Below are positions 51,701-64,000 of a stretch of DNA of 64,000 nucleotides, piece by piece (position 1 is the first letter of the stretch; every line of letters begins with the position of its first letter). Source of the stretch: Burhinus oedicnemus (Eukaryota > Chordata > Aves > Charadriiformes > Burhinidae). The stretch covers positions 146,263 through 210,262 of the forward strand of contig VFFE01007084.1 of the NCBI GenBank assembly GCA_008921705.1, in the 5' to 3' direction. The notes beneath the pieces are model-generated. The model was not told the origin of the DNA and made no database searches. It saw only the letters and a program-made list of their open reading frames with translations. Both the position numbers and the translations under genes were made by a program.

Positions 51701-53464
51701 TGTGTTATCTGATGCTCTGGGAGCTTTCAGGGGAGGAGAAGTGTGGGCACACAGGCAATGTGGAGGGGGTCCGTGTGCCCTGGCACTGCATGCTGCCTCA
51801 TTGAGCAGCAGGTGTCAGAGGGCTGAGCTCAGAATTTGTGTGCTGGCCGTATCCATGAGATGGAGGGCTGTCACATCCACAGTGCTGAGTGCTGGGGCAA
51901 CTGAGCTGGGAAGAAATTGGTGGGAGAGGAGAGAAAAAAGGCTTGAAAATTAGATCACAACATCAGTCAACCTCAAGTTGAGGCTATACTTAAGTATCAC
52001 AATGAAAATGGAATTTGAAGTCTCTCAGTCAACTTACTTTTTTTCTGGTTTTAAGTATTTTCCCAGGGGGAGAGTAAGGGGGCAAAGCATTCTTTTATCA
52101 GAAGGCTACTACACAAGGGGGTGTTCTTGCTCTTTTAATCCCACTCAGTGCCTTCTGAATCCATCTAAGGCAACCTTTTTTCGTTAAAAGGACTGCGTTA
52201 GTAGAACAGAAATGTACCCGAGATGAGAAGGGCACCAACTTGTCTAATAGAGTTACTTATACTGAAAATAGGCTACCATGAAATCTATCATTGTTTGCCA
52301 TGGTCTTTGTTTTGGCCTTACGTTAGTAGATTTATCTTTGTCAGAGAACAGTGTGTGTTTTCCCATGAAGTATTGTTGATTTCCACCCAAATATTCAAAC
52401 AAATCTCACATATGTATTTAATTTCAGTTATGAGACCCATGGTTACAGTGACGACTGAAAGGAAAGCCTCAGTCAACCTCAAAGATTCTTAGATGAAAGA
52501 TGCTTCAGAAAGGTCATCCTTTACATATGAGCCAACAGACACTAATGAGTTATCTACAATGTGCAAATCAGACTCACGATTTAATCAAGTGTGACAGTCA
52601 TGACCATGTTTTTCCCAAGCATACCAATACACATATACCTGACAGTAGAGTAATCCATGGGGAAGTAGTCAAGTTTTTATTGAAAAAGCTAGAGACATTG
52701 GAACTTTTGAACAGGTAGGTTGTGTGGGAGTGTGTGTGGGTTTTTTGAAATTTTTTTCACTTTCTCAGAAAGCATTATATTTTTGAGCTAAAGGTAAATA
52801 TGCTGTCGAGAAAAACATCAGCCTCCACCTGATGCCCAACAGCTTAGATTTTCAATGCAAACTATCTTCATCTGTTGAAATCATTATGAGTGACTGAAAG
52901 TAGTCTTGGGCAAGCAAGGAAGCGTTGTGCAACTCTTTAAATACAGGTAGCTTTGCTGGGTCAACCTATAATTAAACCATCCCATAACTACAACCAAACC
53001 ACCACAGACTTATCGCATAAATGTTTAAACAGATCAAATAGGCCCATAAAGACCCGTCTTTTTCCTCCCACTTTAAGGAGGCTATAATTTGACCAGATCA
53101 AAGAGTATAGGATAAGATTTTATGCTCCACCTGCGCTCTAGAACACAAAAGCAGTTGGCACCTTCTCCTTGCCACCCTAACACACGGTTTTAAGATCACC
53201 TTATAACTCGGGTTTTGTTTTGTACACAGCTCAAGCTGTCACTACAACAGTAACAAAAATAAAGGGAAAATGTTAAACATGTAACACTAACATAAAGCAA
53301 ATACAGAAAGCCTTTAGATAATAATCAAATGATACATGATTTTCTCATGCCACTGCCAAATTCTGTAGTAACACAAAAGAGCCTTTGCTTATGTATGTTA
53401 CTGAAAGTAAAATTTTAGTTACTTCCACACAACTTGAATTAACCAGATGACAGCTAGAACTCCA
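51701..53464. other. Intergenic DNA, no gene seen
   Basis: The first 230 bp are GC-richer and may be more of the neighbouring CR1's 5' part or a separate old repeat. The rest is AT-rich with no recognised exon. Confidence 0.5.
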
Positions 53465-53620
53465 GTCATAGAATCATAGAATGGTTAGAATTGGAAGGAA
53501 CGTTAAAGATCATCTAGTTCCGACCGCCCTGCCATGGGCAGGGACACCTTCCAGTACACCAGGTTACTCAAAGCCCCATCCAGCCTGGTCTTGAACACCT
53601 CCATGGATGGGGCAGTCACA
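53465..53620 (-). mobile_element. CR1 LINE, short 3' tail
   Basis: About 155 bp of CR1 3' end in minus orientation. It begins with two ATAGAATC-type octamers at 53468-53483, followed by the GTTAGAATTGGAAGGAAC and GCCATGGGCAGGGACACC blocks of the CR1 3' UTR. Confidence 0.95.
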
Positions 53621-55228
53621 GTGCTTTTAACAGCCAGCAAGCATTTACACAACATATAATGTTTTAAATTTAAAAATTATGAAGGGAATAACAATATAAA
53701 AATGAAAATTCAAGGATCATACCATTATGTGAGGTAGCGTTACAGAAAATCATAACCTCTGCAGTGTTAGATTTATTAGTTTTTATCTATCTTACAGAAA
53801 TCATATGGGAGAAAAAATTGTTTGATAAAATATTAAGCCTAGTGTACAGTATAGATTCAGGACAAAAAACCATACCCTTTTCTGTAACTAGGGATGTTTT
53901 CTCTAATGAGATTGTTTCCTAGGATAGCTGTCTAATTTGCTTGTGTAGTGGTGACAGTATAGCACGGATCACACTGGTCTGTAACGTGATTATCAGGAAA
54001 AAAGAAAGCCTGGTTCACTCTGACCAGAAAAGTGATGAAAGGAAGATGTTAGAAATAGTTGCGTCCTTTTTGTCCACTGTAAGGTTCACTTATCTGTGAA
54101 TGAAGTCAGATGTAAACACTGACTGATGAAAGCCTATCTCCCTAACCATACTCATTAAAATTATGTCATTTTGCCAGAGTCCATTCTGATTTCTGGTAGA
54201 TGTTTGCATTGACATTCCTCTTTTGGTACTGCATTTTCATGCCTCAGAATAAGGTATAATACATAACGTGAAAGATCTCTGAGCCACTGCTTTTGGAAGA
54301 ATATGCATTTCTTTTTAAGTACCCCACTTAAAAAAAAAAAGTCACTTCTGCTCTCAGTACTCCTTTTATAGTATTCACCCATTCAAATAGGAAGGATGTG
54401 AGAGGACAGGCCGACTGAAACTTTTAGTCAAGTACGACCTGTCGGCAGGAGTGAGAGTTTCTGGCAGCAATATCTGCCTCATTTCTTGCATCCTTCCCTG
54501 TAACGAGGGTGCAGGTCTCCACAGTCTTCTCAGCTCTGCGCCCAGAGAGGCGGGAGGTGCCAAGGCCAGGAGACCGTGCCAGGCCTGCTCTGCTCTGCAT
54601 CGTGCTTCTGGAAACGGGTTTGCAGGGCAGAGCAGAGTCCAGCCGGAGATGCAATACAAGCCTGCCAGAAACGCAGCGCTATACTTTTTGTGAAATTGGG
54701 TACGGTTACACAAAGGCTGGAACTCACTCCTGACTACCATTTTCTAGACCTTTCAACACTTTCTATCTTTTTTGGGCAGAGATACATGCACACAATAATA
54801 TATATGTAAAAGAAGAGGAAAATATGTAGATGGGATGAAGAATCTGTTTGATGTGATTTTACGAAGAGGAAGAGGAACCTTGCAAGCTGTCCGACAGTTA
54901 AGCAGTTCCAAAGCAGTTACTTCTGCTTGAATGGTAAGACATGGTTTAATCGGTCAAAGCAGGGTAAGTGTTGTAATAAAATAAACTACAGCTTGATTGG
55001 TTGTTACTGCAGCTGAAAAGCACGGTTTGATTTAAGCAGGAGATAGCCTGTGCAACCAGCTGATCCTGGAAGCAACAGTTTTCGACTGCAGACTTGTAGG
55101 AATGTGTTGCACAGTGGCTACCAGTTTCACACACGTTTATGTACATAAAGATCTGTGGCTACAGAGACCGACAGACCTGACTGACACAATACTCCCATCA
55201 CTGCCATTTGCACATGAAGCTATCAGTG
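53621..55228. other. Intergenic DNA, no gene seen
   Basis: AT-rich, with a GC-richer patch at about 54430-54700 containing overlapping 65-121-codon open frames on both strands that I cannot assign. Confidence 0.5.
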
Positions 55229-55960
55229 TGTCCTGGTTTGAGGTAAAACAGGACCAATTTGGTTCAGTAACTTTACTTTTTAACTAGACCTCTTCTAACT
55301 GCTGAAATTAACAGCATGTTATGAAGAAAACGGTTCATTCTCAGAGTGATAAGACCCGTGTTTATAGTTGATGCAAAGGAATGGGATGCAGAGAGGCTCT
55401 TGCTTATACTCATTGCTATAACAACCAAGGCCAGACAACTTGGTTACTTGCCCTGTCGGAGGGTCAGCAGCGGAAAAGCATAGAGGGGTCACACCTGTGG
55501 GGAGGAGGGGACAGGACAGGTGACCCAAAACTGACCAACAGGGTATTCCATCCCACCTGCCTCATGCTCAGTGTAAAAGCTGATGGATCAAAGGGTCAGG
55601 CCTCTTTCTTCAATGGCCGGCATCCGAGGAGGACTCTCTCTGTTCATCTGCCTTTGATCCCAATCCTGAATCCAGATTCAGAATCCAGTTCCCATCCATC
55701 ACTGAGTCCAGTCTGGGACTTCCCCAGTGCCTGCTGGTGACATGATTGTCATCCTGGGAGCTTGATAGGGTTTTGTATATATTTCATTATTTTTTTTTTA
55801 TTATTTTATTATTAATATTTCATTAGAGTAGTTTAGTTCCTTCTAAACTCATAAGTCTCCCCTTTTCTCTCTCTTTCCTGTCTCCCTTTGGAAGCAGAGC
55901 AGGAGAGAGAGAGCATCTGTCGTTCCACCTGATTGGGCCAATCTGGCCCAAACCACGACA
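55229..55960 (+). mobile_element. Solo LTR of an avian endogenous retrovirus
   Basis: 732 bp bounded by TG (TGTCCTGGTTTG) and CA (CCAAACCACGACA), flanked by the perfect 5-bp duplication CAGTG at 55224-55228 and 55961-55965. The termini and the internal block around GGTATTCCAT resemble the ERVL/ERV3-class LTRs abundant in birds. There is no internal gag/pol region, so this is the product of LTR-LTR recombination. It contains a T-rich stretch at about 55785-55815. Confidence 0.9.
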
Positions 55961-55965
55961 CAGTG

Positions 55966-58900
55966 CTGCACTGTTACTGCTAACAAAGACTTACAGCTAC
56001 AACTGAAAGTTGGTTTCATTAATGCTAGGAACATGAATATGGTAGAAACAAAAACTGCAAAAAGCAGTCAATAAGAACAGGAACAGAACATTATTTAGCC
56101 ATTGGTATAATGATAGAGTATAAATGTACTATGATGCACGTAAACAGAGACAAAAAATTGAAGTATTAATTGTCTCTTTTTGACATTTGAATAACAAACT
56201 GATAGCACATCCACCCCAGGCTATGTAGAGTATATATTTCCTCTCTACGGCCCACTTTGTGATGGACATTGCAACAAAAAATGGGCAAATCATTCAACAT
56301 TTATGCCCTAACAAGCATCTACATACAATATGTTTTAGAGGGAATGTTAGAGAGAACATTGATCAATAAAGTATCATGAGAAGAGACCTAACTTTGAAAC
56401 CATGGTTTACTCTTTTATTGAAAGTAAACTGAAACATTTTTTTCACAAGTAAAATGTGGAAAAAGTTAATTACTGCAAGACAAGACTTAAGTGGAGTAAA
56501 AACTGAGTTCGGAAATGAATTTGTTGTCTGCACAGATCTGTTTGGTTGCAAGGGAGCAATCACTCCCTTTTTAAATACTGTTTAAAATCCAGCAGCTGGG
56601 CCATTGTGAGGTGGTACTGGAAATTGCTAGCACAAGGTGGGTTTTCCAGAATCTCCCTGCACACGCCACAAAAGGGTGACTGAAGCCCCAAAGGCTATCC
56701 ACTGGGAGCTGTAGAAGTCTCGGGCTACTTTTACATTAGCAAACAATCTGGCACACCAACACTGGATCAGTGGGTTAAAGCACTTGGTGCCAAGGCCTCT
56801 GCTTATACACTGAAGATGGTTAGGGCAATTTCAGGTGGCCTCAGTGAAGATTTAGCTGGTTCCCTGACCTGAATGTCTTCTTCCTGTGATTAGAGGATAT
56901 TCAAAGGGCTGTTCACTGGCTGAAGTTTTACGTCTTCGTTAGGGCCGATTAGTGTGTTTGTTTGATGAACGCACAGAGCAGAGCTTTTGATCGAGTTTCC
57001 TGCTGAACAAATCCAGTTTGCTGGTACCAAAACTGGTCTGAGAACTGCACTGGCATGCAGTAAGAGGGGATGACTGGGACATTCACTTCAAAATGCTCTA
57101 GAGCAAAATGTCAACATATACACTGCTCTGATGACTGAGCCACTCTTGCCCAATGCAGGAATTGTATGACCCAGCAGCTTGTCAAAGGAACGTGAGATCT
57201 GGGATCTGCTATAAACCTCTCTTCTGTCTGACACAGTAAGAAGCCATGCCTAAATTAATATTGTATGAGGTTCTTCATGGACTTCTTATCAAATTTCACT
57301 AAATTTAGAGGTACATGGGGATATAATGTTTTTGTAATTGCCTTCAAGCAACAGCTACCATATTTATCTGTGGCACTCCACATGGAAAGACAGGTTCATT
57401 TCAATGAAAGCAGAAAGGAGGCAGGTTTAAAGGAGACACTTTTAATATTATAAAAAACATGAAGTGACAAATTTGTTGACATTATTTAAGTCAAGGTCTT
57501 ATGCACCCCAGGCTGTGAAACTCAAATGTACAAGGAAAACAGGATTTGGTTGTCTGGATCAACTAGTAATTCTATAGCTGTGTAGGACTGGTGAACATCT
57601 TGCTAGTGAAGCACAGAAAACATCTGATGACATAGTAGGTGCAGAATCTGGGACAACTGATAGCATCATACTAAGAATGAAGAGAATATTAAAAGTAGTT
57701 AAGATCAAGGCAGAAGGCACATATCAAAACTACTCAGCTTAAATGTAGATAATGGCTGTGTGAATATGAGTTCAAAACAATTTTCAAGCCAAGTTAAAAA
57801 AAAAAATGTTGAAGTATTGCACCAGCCACATCTTTGAGCTTATATTGTTACAATTTTAATGCACTGAGAAAGTAATTCTTCACATTTACAGAAGGAATAC
57901 CGTCTTCATCTCCTGATTTTCTGAAATGAACATTTTCCATTTCTCAAAATGGTATTTCTGATTTGTTTCTTTGAGATTTGCATCAAATTCTCCTTTCCCT
58001 TCCAGGCAAACACAGGAAAAAGAAAGGCTATGAGAGGAAATACGCAGAGACAACATGTATTCCTCTTCAAAATGCTAACATTCCTAGTTGCTCAATGAAT
58101 AAAATTTCTGAAGAGAAGAGGAGAGAAAGAGAAGAGAAATATATTTAAAAGTGTTGCTTCCACCTATGCATCCATCAGCAGATGTACAAATAACCAACTT
58201 ACATCAACTTTCTCCTTGGTCTCTATATTGGTAATTCAACCTGTTTAAAAAAGCAAGCTGAAATTCATATATCTGTTTGTGAGGTTTGCTACTTGATGTG
58301 ATTTGACACTGTTACTGAGTATTGTTCTGCTGCTACAAGGCAGTCTACTCTTATTGTCCAAACATGTCTTACCAACATGATTTAATTGGCTCTCAACAAA
58401 ATTACTATGATAATAAAAATTCTCAAAGAACAACGATTGCAAAATTTCCCGCAACAATGACTCAGTCACAGACAAGATCAAACATAAACGCAATAGAAGA
58501 AGAAAGATGTTGAGCAACTAAAGCTGACTCCTGCCCCATGAGACACTCAGTAAAGCTAATTTTGCCAAAAGACATAAGACTCTTTAGTTTACTCTCCTGG
58601 AAAGTAACATTAAAATACAATGCCCTATGAGGCAAATGGGCCAACACAATCATCAAAAAATCATATTTGAAAGGAAGATTAAACTATGAGGAAGATTAAA
58701 CTCTTCAAAGTGAATAACTTATTACAGAACACCAAACTACAAATGTGATCAGTGAACACCTGGAAGGAGTAGTTCAGAAGCTGGGGGGTGGATCTTTATT
58801 ATAGCTTGCTTAGTTACACGCCATCAACATAATCTCTATTTCTTGCTTGTGAAAGTTCTTTGTTCTTCTATTGTATCTTCTTTTTCATTGTCCTGTTTTT

Positions 58901-60811
58901 GGCCTTCACCTTGAAGAGTGAAACACACAGAAACACACAGCCCATGCGATCAGAATAGCCATAGTTGAGTATAAATTCCCCTGAAACACATGCAGTGTGG
59001 ACACTGCTCCTCAACATCAATTCGTTTGCTCTACAGATCTGTTCCTATTCTGCACTGTGCTATGTAGATGGAACTGCTGTATCACTTTTCTTCCACTGCT
59101 CTTTGAATCAAGTGCATTCCCAAATGCTTTATAATGTTCATATGTAAAATAACAATATTTTAGTATAGGAGTTATCAGAGGAAATGCAGACTAGAAGAAA
59201 AGGAAACAGTAGCAAAAATGCCTTTTGGGAATAAATAGTAACCCTTGAAGTTCACAGGAAAAGTGAACCGGGATGAAGTGCATAGGCTTGCTTCACTGCT
59301 ATCTAAGATTCAAATGCAAGGAAGAGCAAGTTGTCAGTACTTCCTTAAGTTTCATGCTCTTTCAGACTTGCAGCATTCATCTCTTGGGCCCAGTGAATCT
59401 GCGCCCGTAAGAACAGCAAGGTAAAGCACCAGGAGCTACTTCGCTGGGTGCAGAGCGCGTATCCTTTCACAGACCAGGCAGGTATTAGTTCTGCTCTTGG
59501 CCGTGAGTGAAGACCTTTTTGCAGGGACAAAACAACATGGGCTGTGTTGACCTAAAATTTCTGGAACGTCACCTCCTTTATGGATTTAACGGTAAGTGAT
59601 GTTCAGTTTTACAGCTGCCAGTCACCTTTGCACAGACACATGCCCATCTTAAACAGCAAAACCACAGGTGGCTCTGTGGTATGAGCACAGGAAAAAAAGT
59701 GTCTCAGGAACAGATTTTTTACTCGGGTATGAACAGTTAAACCTTTTGAAAGGAAGAAATGGAAACACTTTGCAAAGGCACAAAAACCATTTATGCTGTG
59801 GAAAGAGAACGAGATTTTAGCTAAAGCCAAAGAGAGCTTTGTATTGGATGTAATTGCAGCCCAGTGCACTGACTCTCTCTCTATAAAACAGAATTAGTGT
59901 GGTAAATAGGAGTGCTACTGTTGTAATGTGGAATATACAGGTATTACAAAGGTCTTACTGAAAGAGTTGCACTGCAAGACATATCAGGTTCTCTCTCTCC
60001 ATTGATAAGCTAAATATTCAAATTCTCATTTCATTCTCAGGGATAAACCAGCTGGTAGGTTTTCTGTTCAGACAGAGAGCTTATACGGTGAGAAACTTGG
60101 GGACTTACAGTGGAGAAACACTGTCATAGTCATCCTAGTATAACCAGTCATTAGTACACCTGGGCAAATTGTTCTCCTTGGATGGTTTGGGATTTTGGAG
60201 TTCATCTCTTACAATAGTTTAGGTGACTCTTACATTATAGTCTTTACTGTTAAACCCATTTGCTAGCTGGCAACAAATGCTGATTTAATTATATACCCCT
60301 TCAGCCACCTAACACTCACCTTTAGCTAAATATGTGGCTGATAACACAATGAAGTACTTTAAGACAGACAGAAAGAGACCTTTGTCTAATGCCCCATTTT
60401 AACATAGTGTAACTTTCCTACAATTTATTCAATAACTGGATTTATTTTTTTTTTCCTGGCTGAGACAACCTCTTTTACCAAGGTATTATTCTAAGCTATT
60501 CCAGTCGCATGAAAAACATTAGGAAAGGAACTCGCACCACTGAAATGAAGGCTGGGAGTAAATGAAGTATAATGGGCTACGTGCTGGAGAAACAGTGTTT
60601 ATGCTTTTCAGATCGCAGCAGATATTTTTCTTTACCTCAGTCCTTTATTCCTGTAAAAGGGCTGGTACCAGCCTCGTAGCCAAAGATTTCAGTGTCTTAA
60701 GTTACTCCAGTTAACAGTAACTCATAGGTCAGAGGTTCATTGTGCCTAATTCATACAAACAAATAGCAAATGAGAAAAGCCTACATTATAGAGTGTGTAT
60801 TCTAAAGAAGG
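55966..60811. other. Intergenic DNA, no gene seen
   Basis: AT-rich non-coding sequence. Open frames are all under 100 codons and match no family I recognise. No tRNA, conserved exon or clear repeat was found by eye. Confidence 0.55.
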
Positions 60812-61383
60812 TGTACTGTTTTTGGCTGGGGTATAGTAGCTTGTATGGTGCTACGGTTAGGATTTGTGATGAAAACAGTGTTGTTAAGTTAGGGGTGTTT
60901 TAGTTATTGCTGAGCAGTGCTTACACAGAGCCAAGGCCTTTTCTGCTTCTCACACCACCCCACCAGTGAGTAGGCTGGGGGTACCTGAGAAGATTGGAGA
61001 GGACACAGCCAGGACAGCTGAACCCAACTGACCAAAGGGGTATTCCATACCATATGACATCATCCTCAGCAATTAAAGTTGGGGAAAGAAGGAGGAAGGA
61101 GAGATGTTGGGCATTATGGCATTTGTCTTCCTGAGTAACAGTTATGCATGGTGGAGCCCTGCTTTCCTGGGGATGGTTGAACACCTGCCTGCCGATGGGA
61201 AGCAGTGAATGAATTCTTTGTTATGCTTTGCTTGTGCGTGCAGCTTTTGCTTTACCTATTAAACTGTCTCTGTCTCAACCAATGAGCTTTTGCACTTTTA
61301 CCCTTCTGATTCTCTCCCCCATCCCACTGCAGAGGAGTGGGCGAGTGGCTGTGTTAGCTGCCTACCGGGGTTAAACCATGACA
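60812..61383 (+). mobile_element. Solo LTR, avian ERVL-type
   Basis: About 572 bp. It starts TGTACTGTTTTTGGCTGGGG and ends GGGGTTAAACCATGACA, matching the ends of common avian ERVL LTRs. It includes the GACCAAAGGGGTATTCCATAC block, an ATTAAA polyadenylation word near 61258 and TTCTCTCCCCCATCCCACTG near 61310. Flanking 5-mers GAAGG (60807-60811) and GAAGT (61384-61388) look like a target duplication with one change. No retroviral coding sequence adjoins it. Confidence 0.88.
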
Positions 61384-62474
61384 GAAGTGAACCAAAGAGG
61401 CGTTTGATTGAAAGGTGAAGGACAGTGTTAGCAGATGTACAACACTGCCTAACAGTTGGCTGCTTCTCCAGTCAACAGATGTAACAGCACCACAGTATTC
61501 CACCTGACTTTTATCATATCGTGCTGATTTTTAAGCTGTTTCTCTTGTGTACTCATAGGAGTATAAATATTTGCATTCATCTTAAAGGGGAAACATTACT
61601 TTTTTTTCTCAAAATGGTAATTATAGTTTTTGTAAAACACTTATTCATAAACTTAATGTTTCTTAATTTATATCATGTTACTGTAAAGGGGTGGAATTTT
61701 TCTGTATTTCAGTTGAGTTAATCTGTACTCCTCCTCTTTTCCTAAAACTCATATATGATAGCTGAGTGTCTTTACTGCATTGATTTTCATAATTATAGAA
61801 GTTTCAACAAGCCATTAATATTTTAATTATAATATTCTCACAAATCTGTTGCAAGCTGTTTTTCTCCAAGCTTGTTTTTCAATTAATTACCTAAGAAATC
61901 TTCTATAGGCAAGAATTCGATCAAATCCCCAATTTACTTTAAAAAAAAAATTATTAATGCAAATCTAGCTATATGTACTTACAGAGATGAAAAACTCATA
62001 CCAATTCAAGCTTAAAGAGGATGTAGTATTTCTAGAACTGGCGTCCACTGGATCTAGCCCTTCAAGTTTTTCCAAAGAAACCCCTGCAGAAAACAATTAG
62101 AATTCCGTATTTAATGTATTTGTGTTTGTAGAAGCGCTAAAAAGGGCATGTAGCTAAAGGCTGTATGTATTCTTGGTTTAACTTATAATCACAGCATAGA
62201 TACTGAATCAATTTTACAGCTCAATGTACTCCACAACAGTAAGTACGGAGAGCTTGGAAGTTTTCTTTCTCCTGTCTCAACACCTACATTTCCCTCTCCC
62301 CAGCTGTCAACCCCCTGGGAAGTAGTTTAGCTGAGCTTTTTCAGTGTTTCTTGAAGATCTTGACAGCAGCAATTTCAGAATGATTGAAAGAGTGCCCGGG
62401 AAACTTGGATCCTCCTGCAGAAAATGCATGTCCTGAAGCTCCATCCTGTGCTTCTTGTCAGGATTCTCCATCCT
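61384..62474. other. Intergenic DNA, no gene seen
   Basis: AT-rich, nothing recognised. Confidence 0.55.
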
Positions 62475-62880
62475 GAATCATACAATCATAGAATGGTTAG
62501 AGTTGGAAGGGAACTTAAAGATCATCTACTTCCAACCCCTCTGCCATGGCCAGGGACACCTTCCCTAGACCAGGCTGCTCAAAGCCTCATCCAACCTGGC
62601 CTTGAACACTTACAGGGAAGGGGCATTTACAACTTCTCTGGGCAACATGTTCCAGGGTCTCACCACCCACACAGTAAAGAATTTCTTCCTAATGTCTAAT
62701 ATAAATCTACCCTCTTTCAGTTTAAAATCATTGCCCCTCATCTTATCACTACTCTCCCTGATAAAGATCCCCTCCCCATCTTTCATGCAGGCCCCCTTTA
62801 GGTACTGGAAGGCTGCTATAAGGTCTCCCCAGAGTCTTCTCTTCTTCAGGCTGAACAAGCCCAATGTATCCACTGATCTG
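62475..62880 (-). mobile_element. CR1 LINE, 3' terminal 0.4 kb
   Basis: Minus-strand CR1 3' end. It begins with degenerate octamers (CATACAATCATAGAATGG at 62479-62496) and continues through the 3' UTR into the ORF2 C terminus (LGLFSLKKRRLWGDLIAAF, then KKFFTVWVVRPWNMLPREVV). It is a different CR1 subfamily from the copies at 13.3 and 49.6 kb. Confidence 0.95.
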
Positions 62881-64000
62881 AAATATTGCAGAAAGCCACA
62901 TGAAGATGGGCCAACTCTTATGCAATTAATTCTAAAGCATTTAATGTTGTACAAAAAGAAAAAAACACTGCAGTTACATTAGGGAGGATGACAGAGACAA
63001 TAGTTAGTTATCATTGTTTCATGACCAACACTAGTTGAAAACAAACTATTTCATTGCTAATAATACGGAGTTTTATGTTTCATCATTGAAAATGTTTGCA
63101 GTTGATTTTAGAAACACGATACAGGACTACATTAACTGCTAGTCCAGCCCATAACATGACTCGGTTGACATTTTGACTCCCATTCTGCCTATCAGGCCAA
63201 AGCAGAGGTTCTCCCTGGCACACAGGGATCCACGCTTGAACAGAGCAGCAAATCTCCTGCACAGGAGTTGCCGTACATAGTAATCGGGACAAAGAGAGAA
63301 GGTGAACCAATGTTGAATCTTACACCAAAGCTTTTACCAGTTCTGCCATAGCAGGTTGTGGAAGAAACTTGCGGGACTGTTTCTACCCAGGGAAATTCTT
63401 AATTGCCTTCCTTGAGAAACAGGAAAAGAAAAAAAACGGAGGAGAGCAGGTGCAAGAATGAGTACCTAAGTGACCATTTCCATGAAAAAGATGTGATAAA
63501 ATAGGTTCAGCACTCTCCATGCCTCAGTCAATGAAAGGAGATGAGGAAAATATTGCATGTGGATTCACAAAGGAAAGAATTTACAAAGGTTCTTACTAGT
63601 TCAGTCAAGTATTTAACCTTTTTGAATAATCATAAATATATATCTTCCCAGTTTCTCCCCCTCCATATTTCATTGATTAACTTTAATATTAAGTTACATT
63701 TCAAGGCTTTTTTCTTATGACCAAAGCATACATTAGAAATAGCGTGCAGCTATGAAGATAACATACCCCTCCCTTGAATTCTAGGACAGCATTTAGGACT
63801 CAAAGGTAAGAGGTTGTAAGAGGTTATAGGTTATACGCCACTTGCAGACAGATAATCTATGATCCACAAAAGGCAAAGAATAATTATATCAAGCAGAATT
63901 ATATGCATCTAGTGAAGAAGAACATCAAATTAGGCTTCAATCGTAAAAATAGTAATTAGCATGATTTCAAACCAAAAATACAAACCGAAACTATGACAGA
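62881..64000. other. Intergenic DNA, no gene seen
   Basis: AT-rich, no recognised exon, RNA gene or repeat. Confidence 0.55.

Noticed and set aside
1..64000. CRISPR arrays, bacterial operons, tRNA or rRNA genes
   Set aside because: No such structure was found; the intron-exon structure and repeats are those of a vertebrate genome.

Overview
The window looks like nuclear DNA of a bird. It carries CR1 non-LTR retrotransposon copies with the avian 3' end (tandem ATTCTRTG-like octamers), solo LTRs of the kind common in avian ERVL/ERV3-class endogenous retroviruses, AT-rich intergenic DNA, and one vertebrate gene with small exons and long introns starting in a CpG island. The species cannot be fixed from the sequence alone.

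The one convincing gene is a complete desmocollin on the + strand. Its coding exons run from 23486 to 46224 (16 coding exons, 2655 nt of CDS including the stop, 884 residues). It encodes a signal peptide, the desmocollin propeptide, a furin-type RTKR site followed by a mature N terminus with Trp2, five cadherin (EC) domains, one membrane span and the intracellular plakoglobin-binding tail. The Phe-Ala-Thr motif in EC1 and the sequence of the tail fit desmocollin-2 (DSC2) better than DSC1 or DSC3. A separate 46-bp exon at 45897-45942 encodes the short 'b' tail (11 residues, then stop), so both the a (884 aa) and b (830 aa) isoforms can be read from the genome.

Layout. 1-22.7 kb: AT-rich intergenic DNA with a + strand CR1 (about 5.9-7.3 kb), a - strand CR1 lacking its 3' end (about 13.3-13.9 kb), a 32-bp perfect inverted repeat (17.57-17.66 kb) and a moderately GC-rich patch at 21.6-22.3 kb. 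22.7-23.85 kb: CpG island and promoter, first coding exon, then a 20-N assembly gap. 23.5-46.2 kb: the desmocollin gene. 46.2 to about 49.2 kb: probable 3' UTR with several polyadenylation signals. 49.6-51.7 kb: a 2-kb - strand CR1. 53.5 kb: a short CR1 tail. 55.2-56.0 kb: a 732-bp solo LTR with a perfect 5-bp target duplication. 60.8-61.4 kb: a second solo LTR. 62.5-62.9 kb: another CR1 tail. No second cadherin gene, no tRNA or rRNA gene and no CRISPR array was seen.

I found no novel multi-gene system. The observations most worth a second look are the conserved 46-bp alternative exon, the degenerate calcium-binding linker between EC4 and EC5 (PGNKN where DxNDN is expected), and the foldback structure near 17.6 kb.
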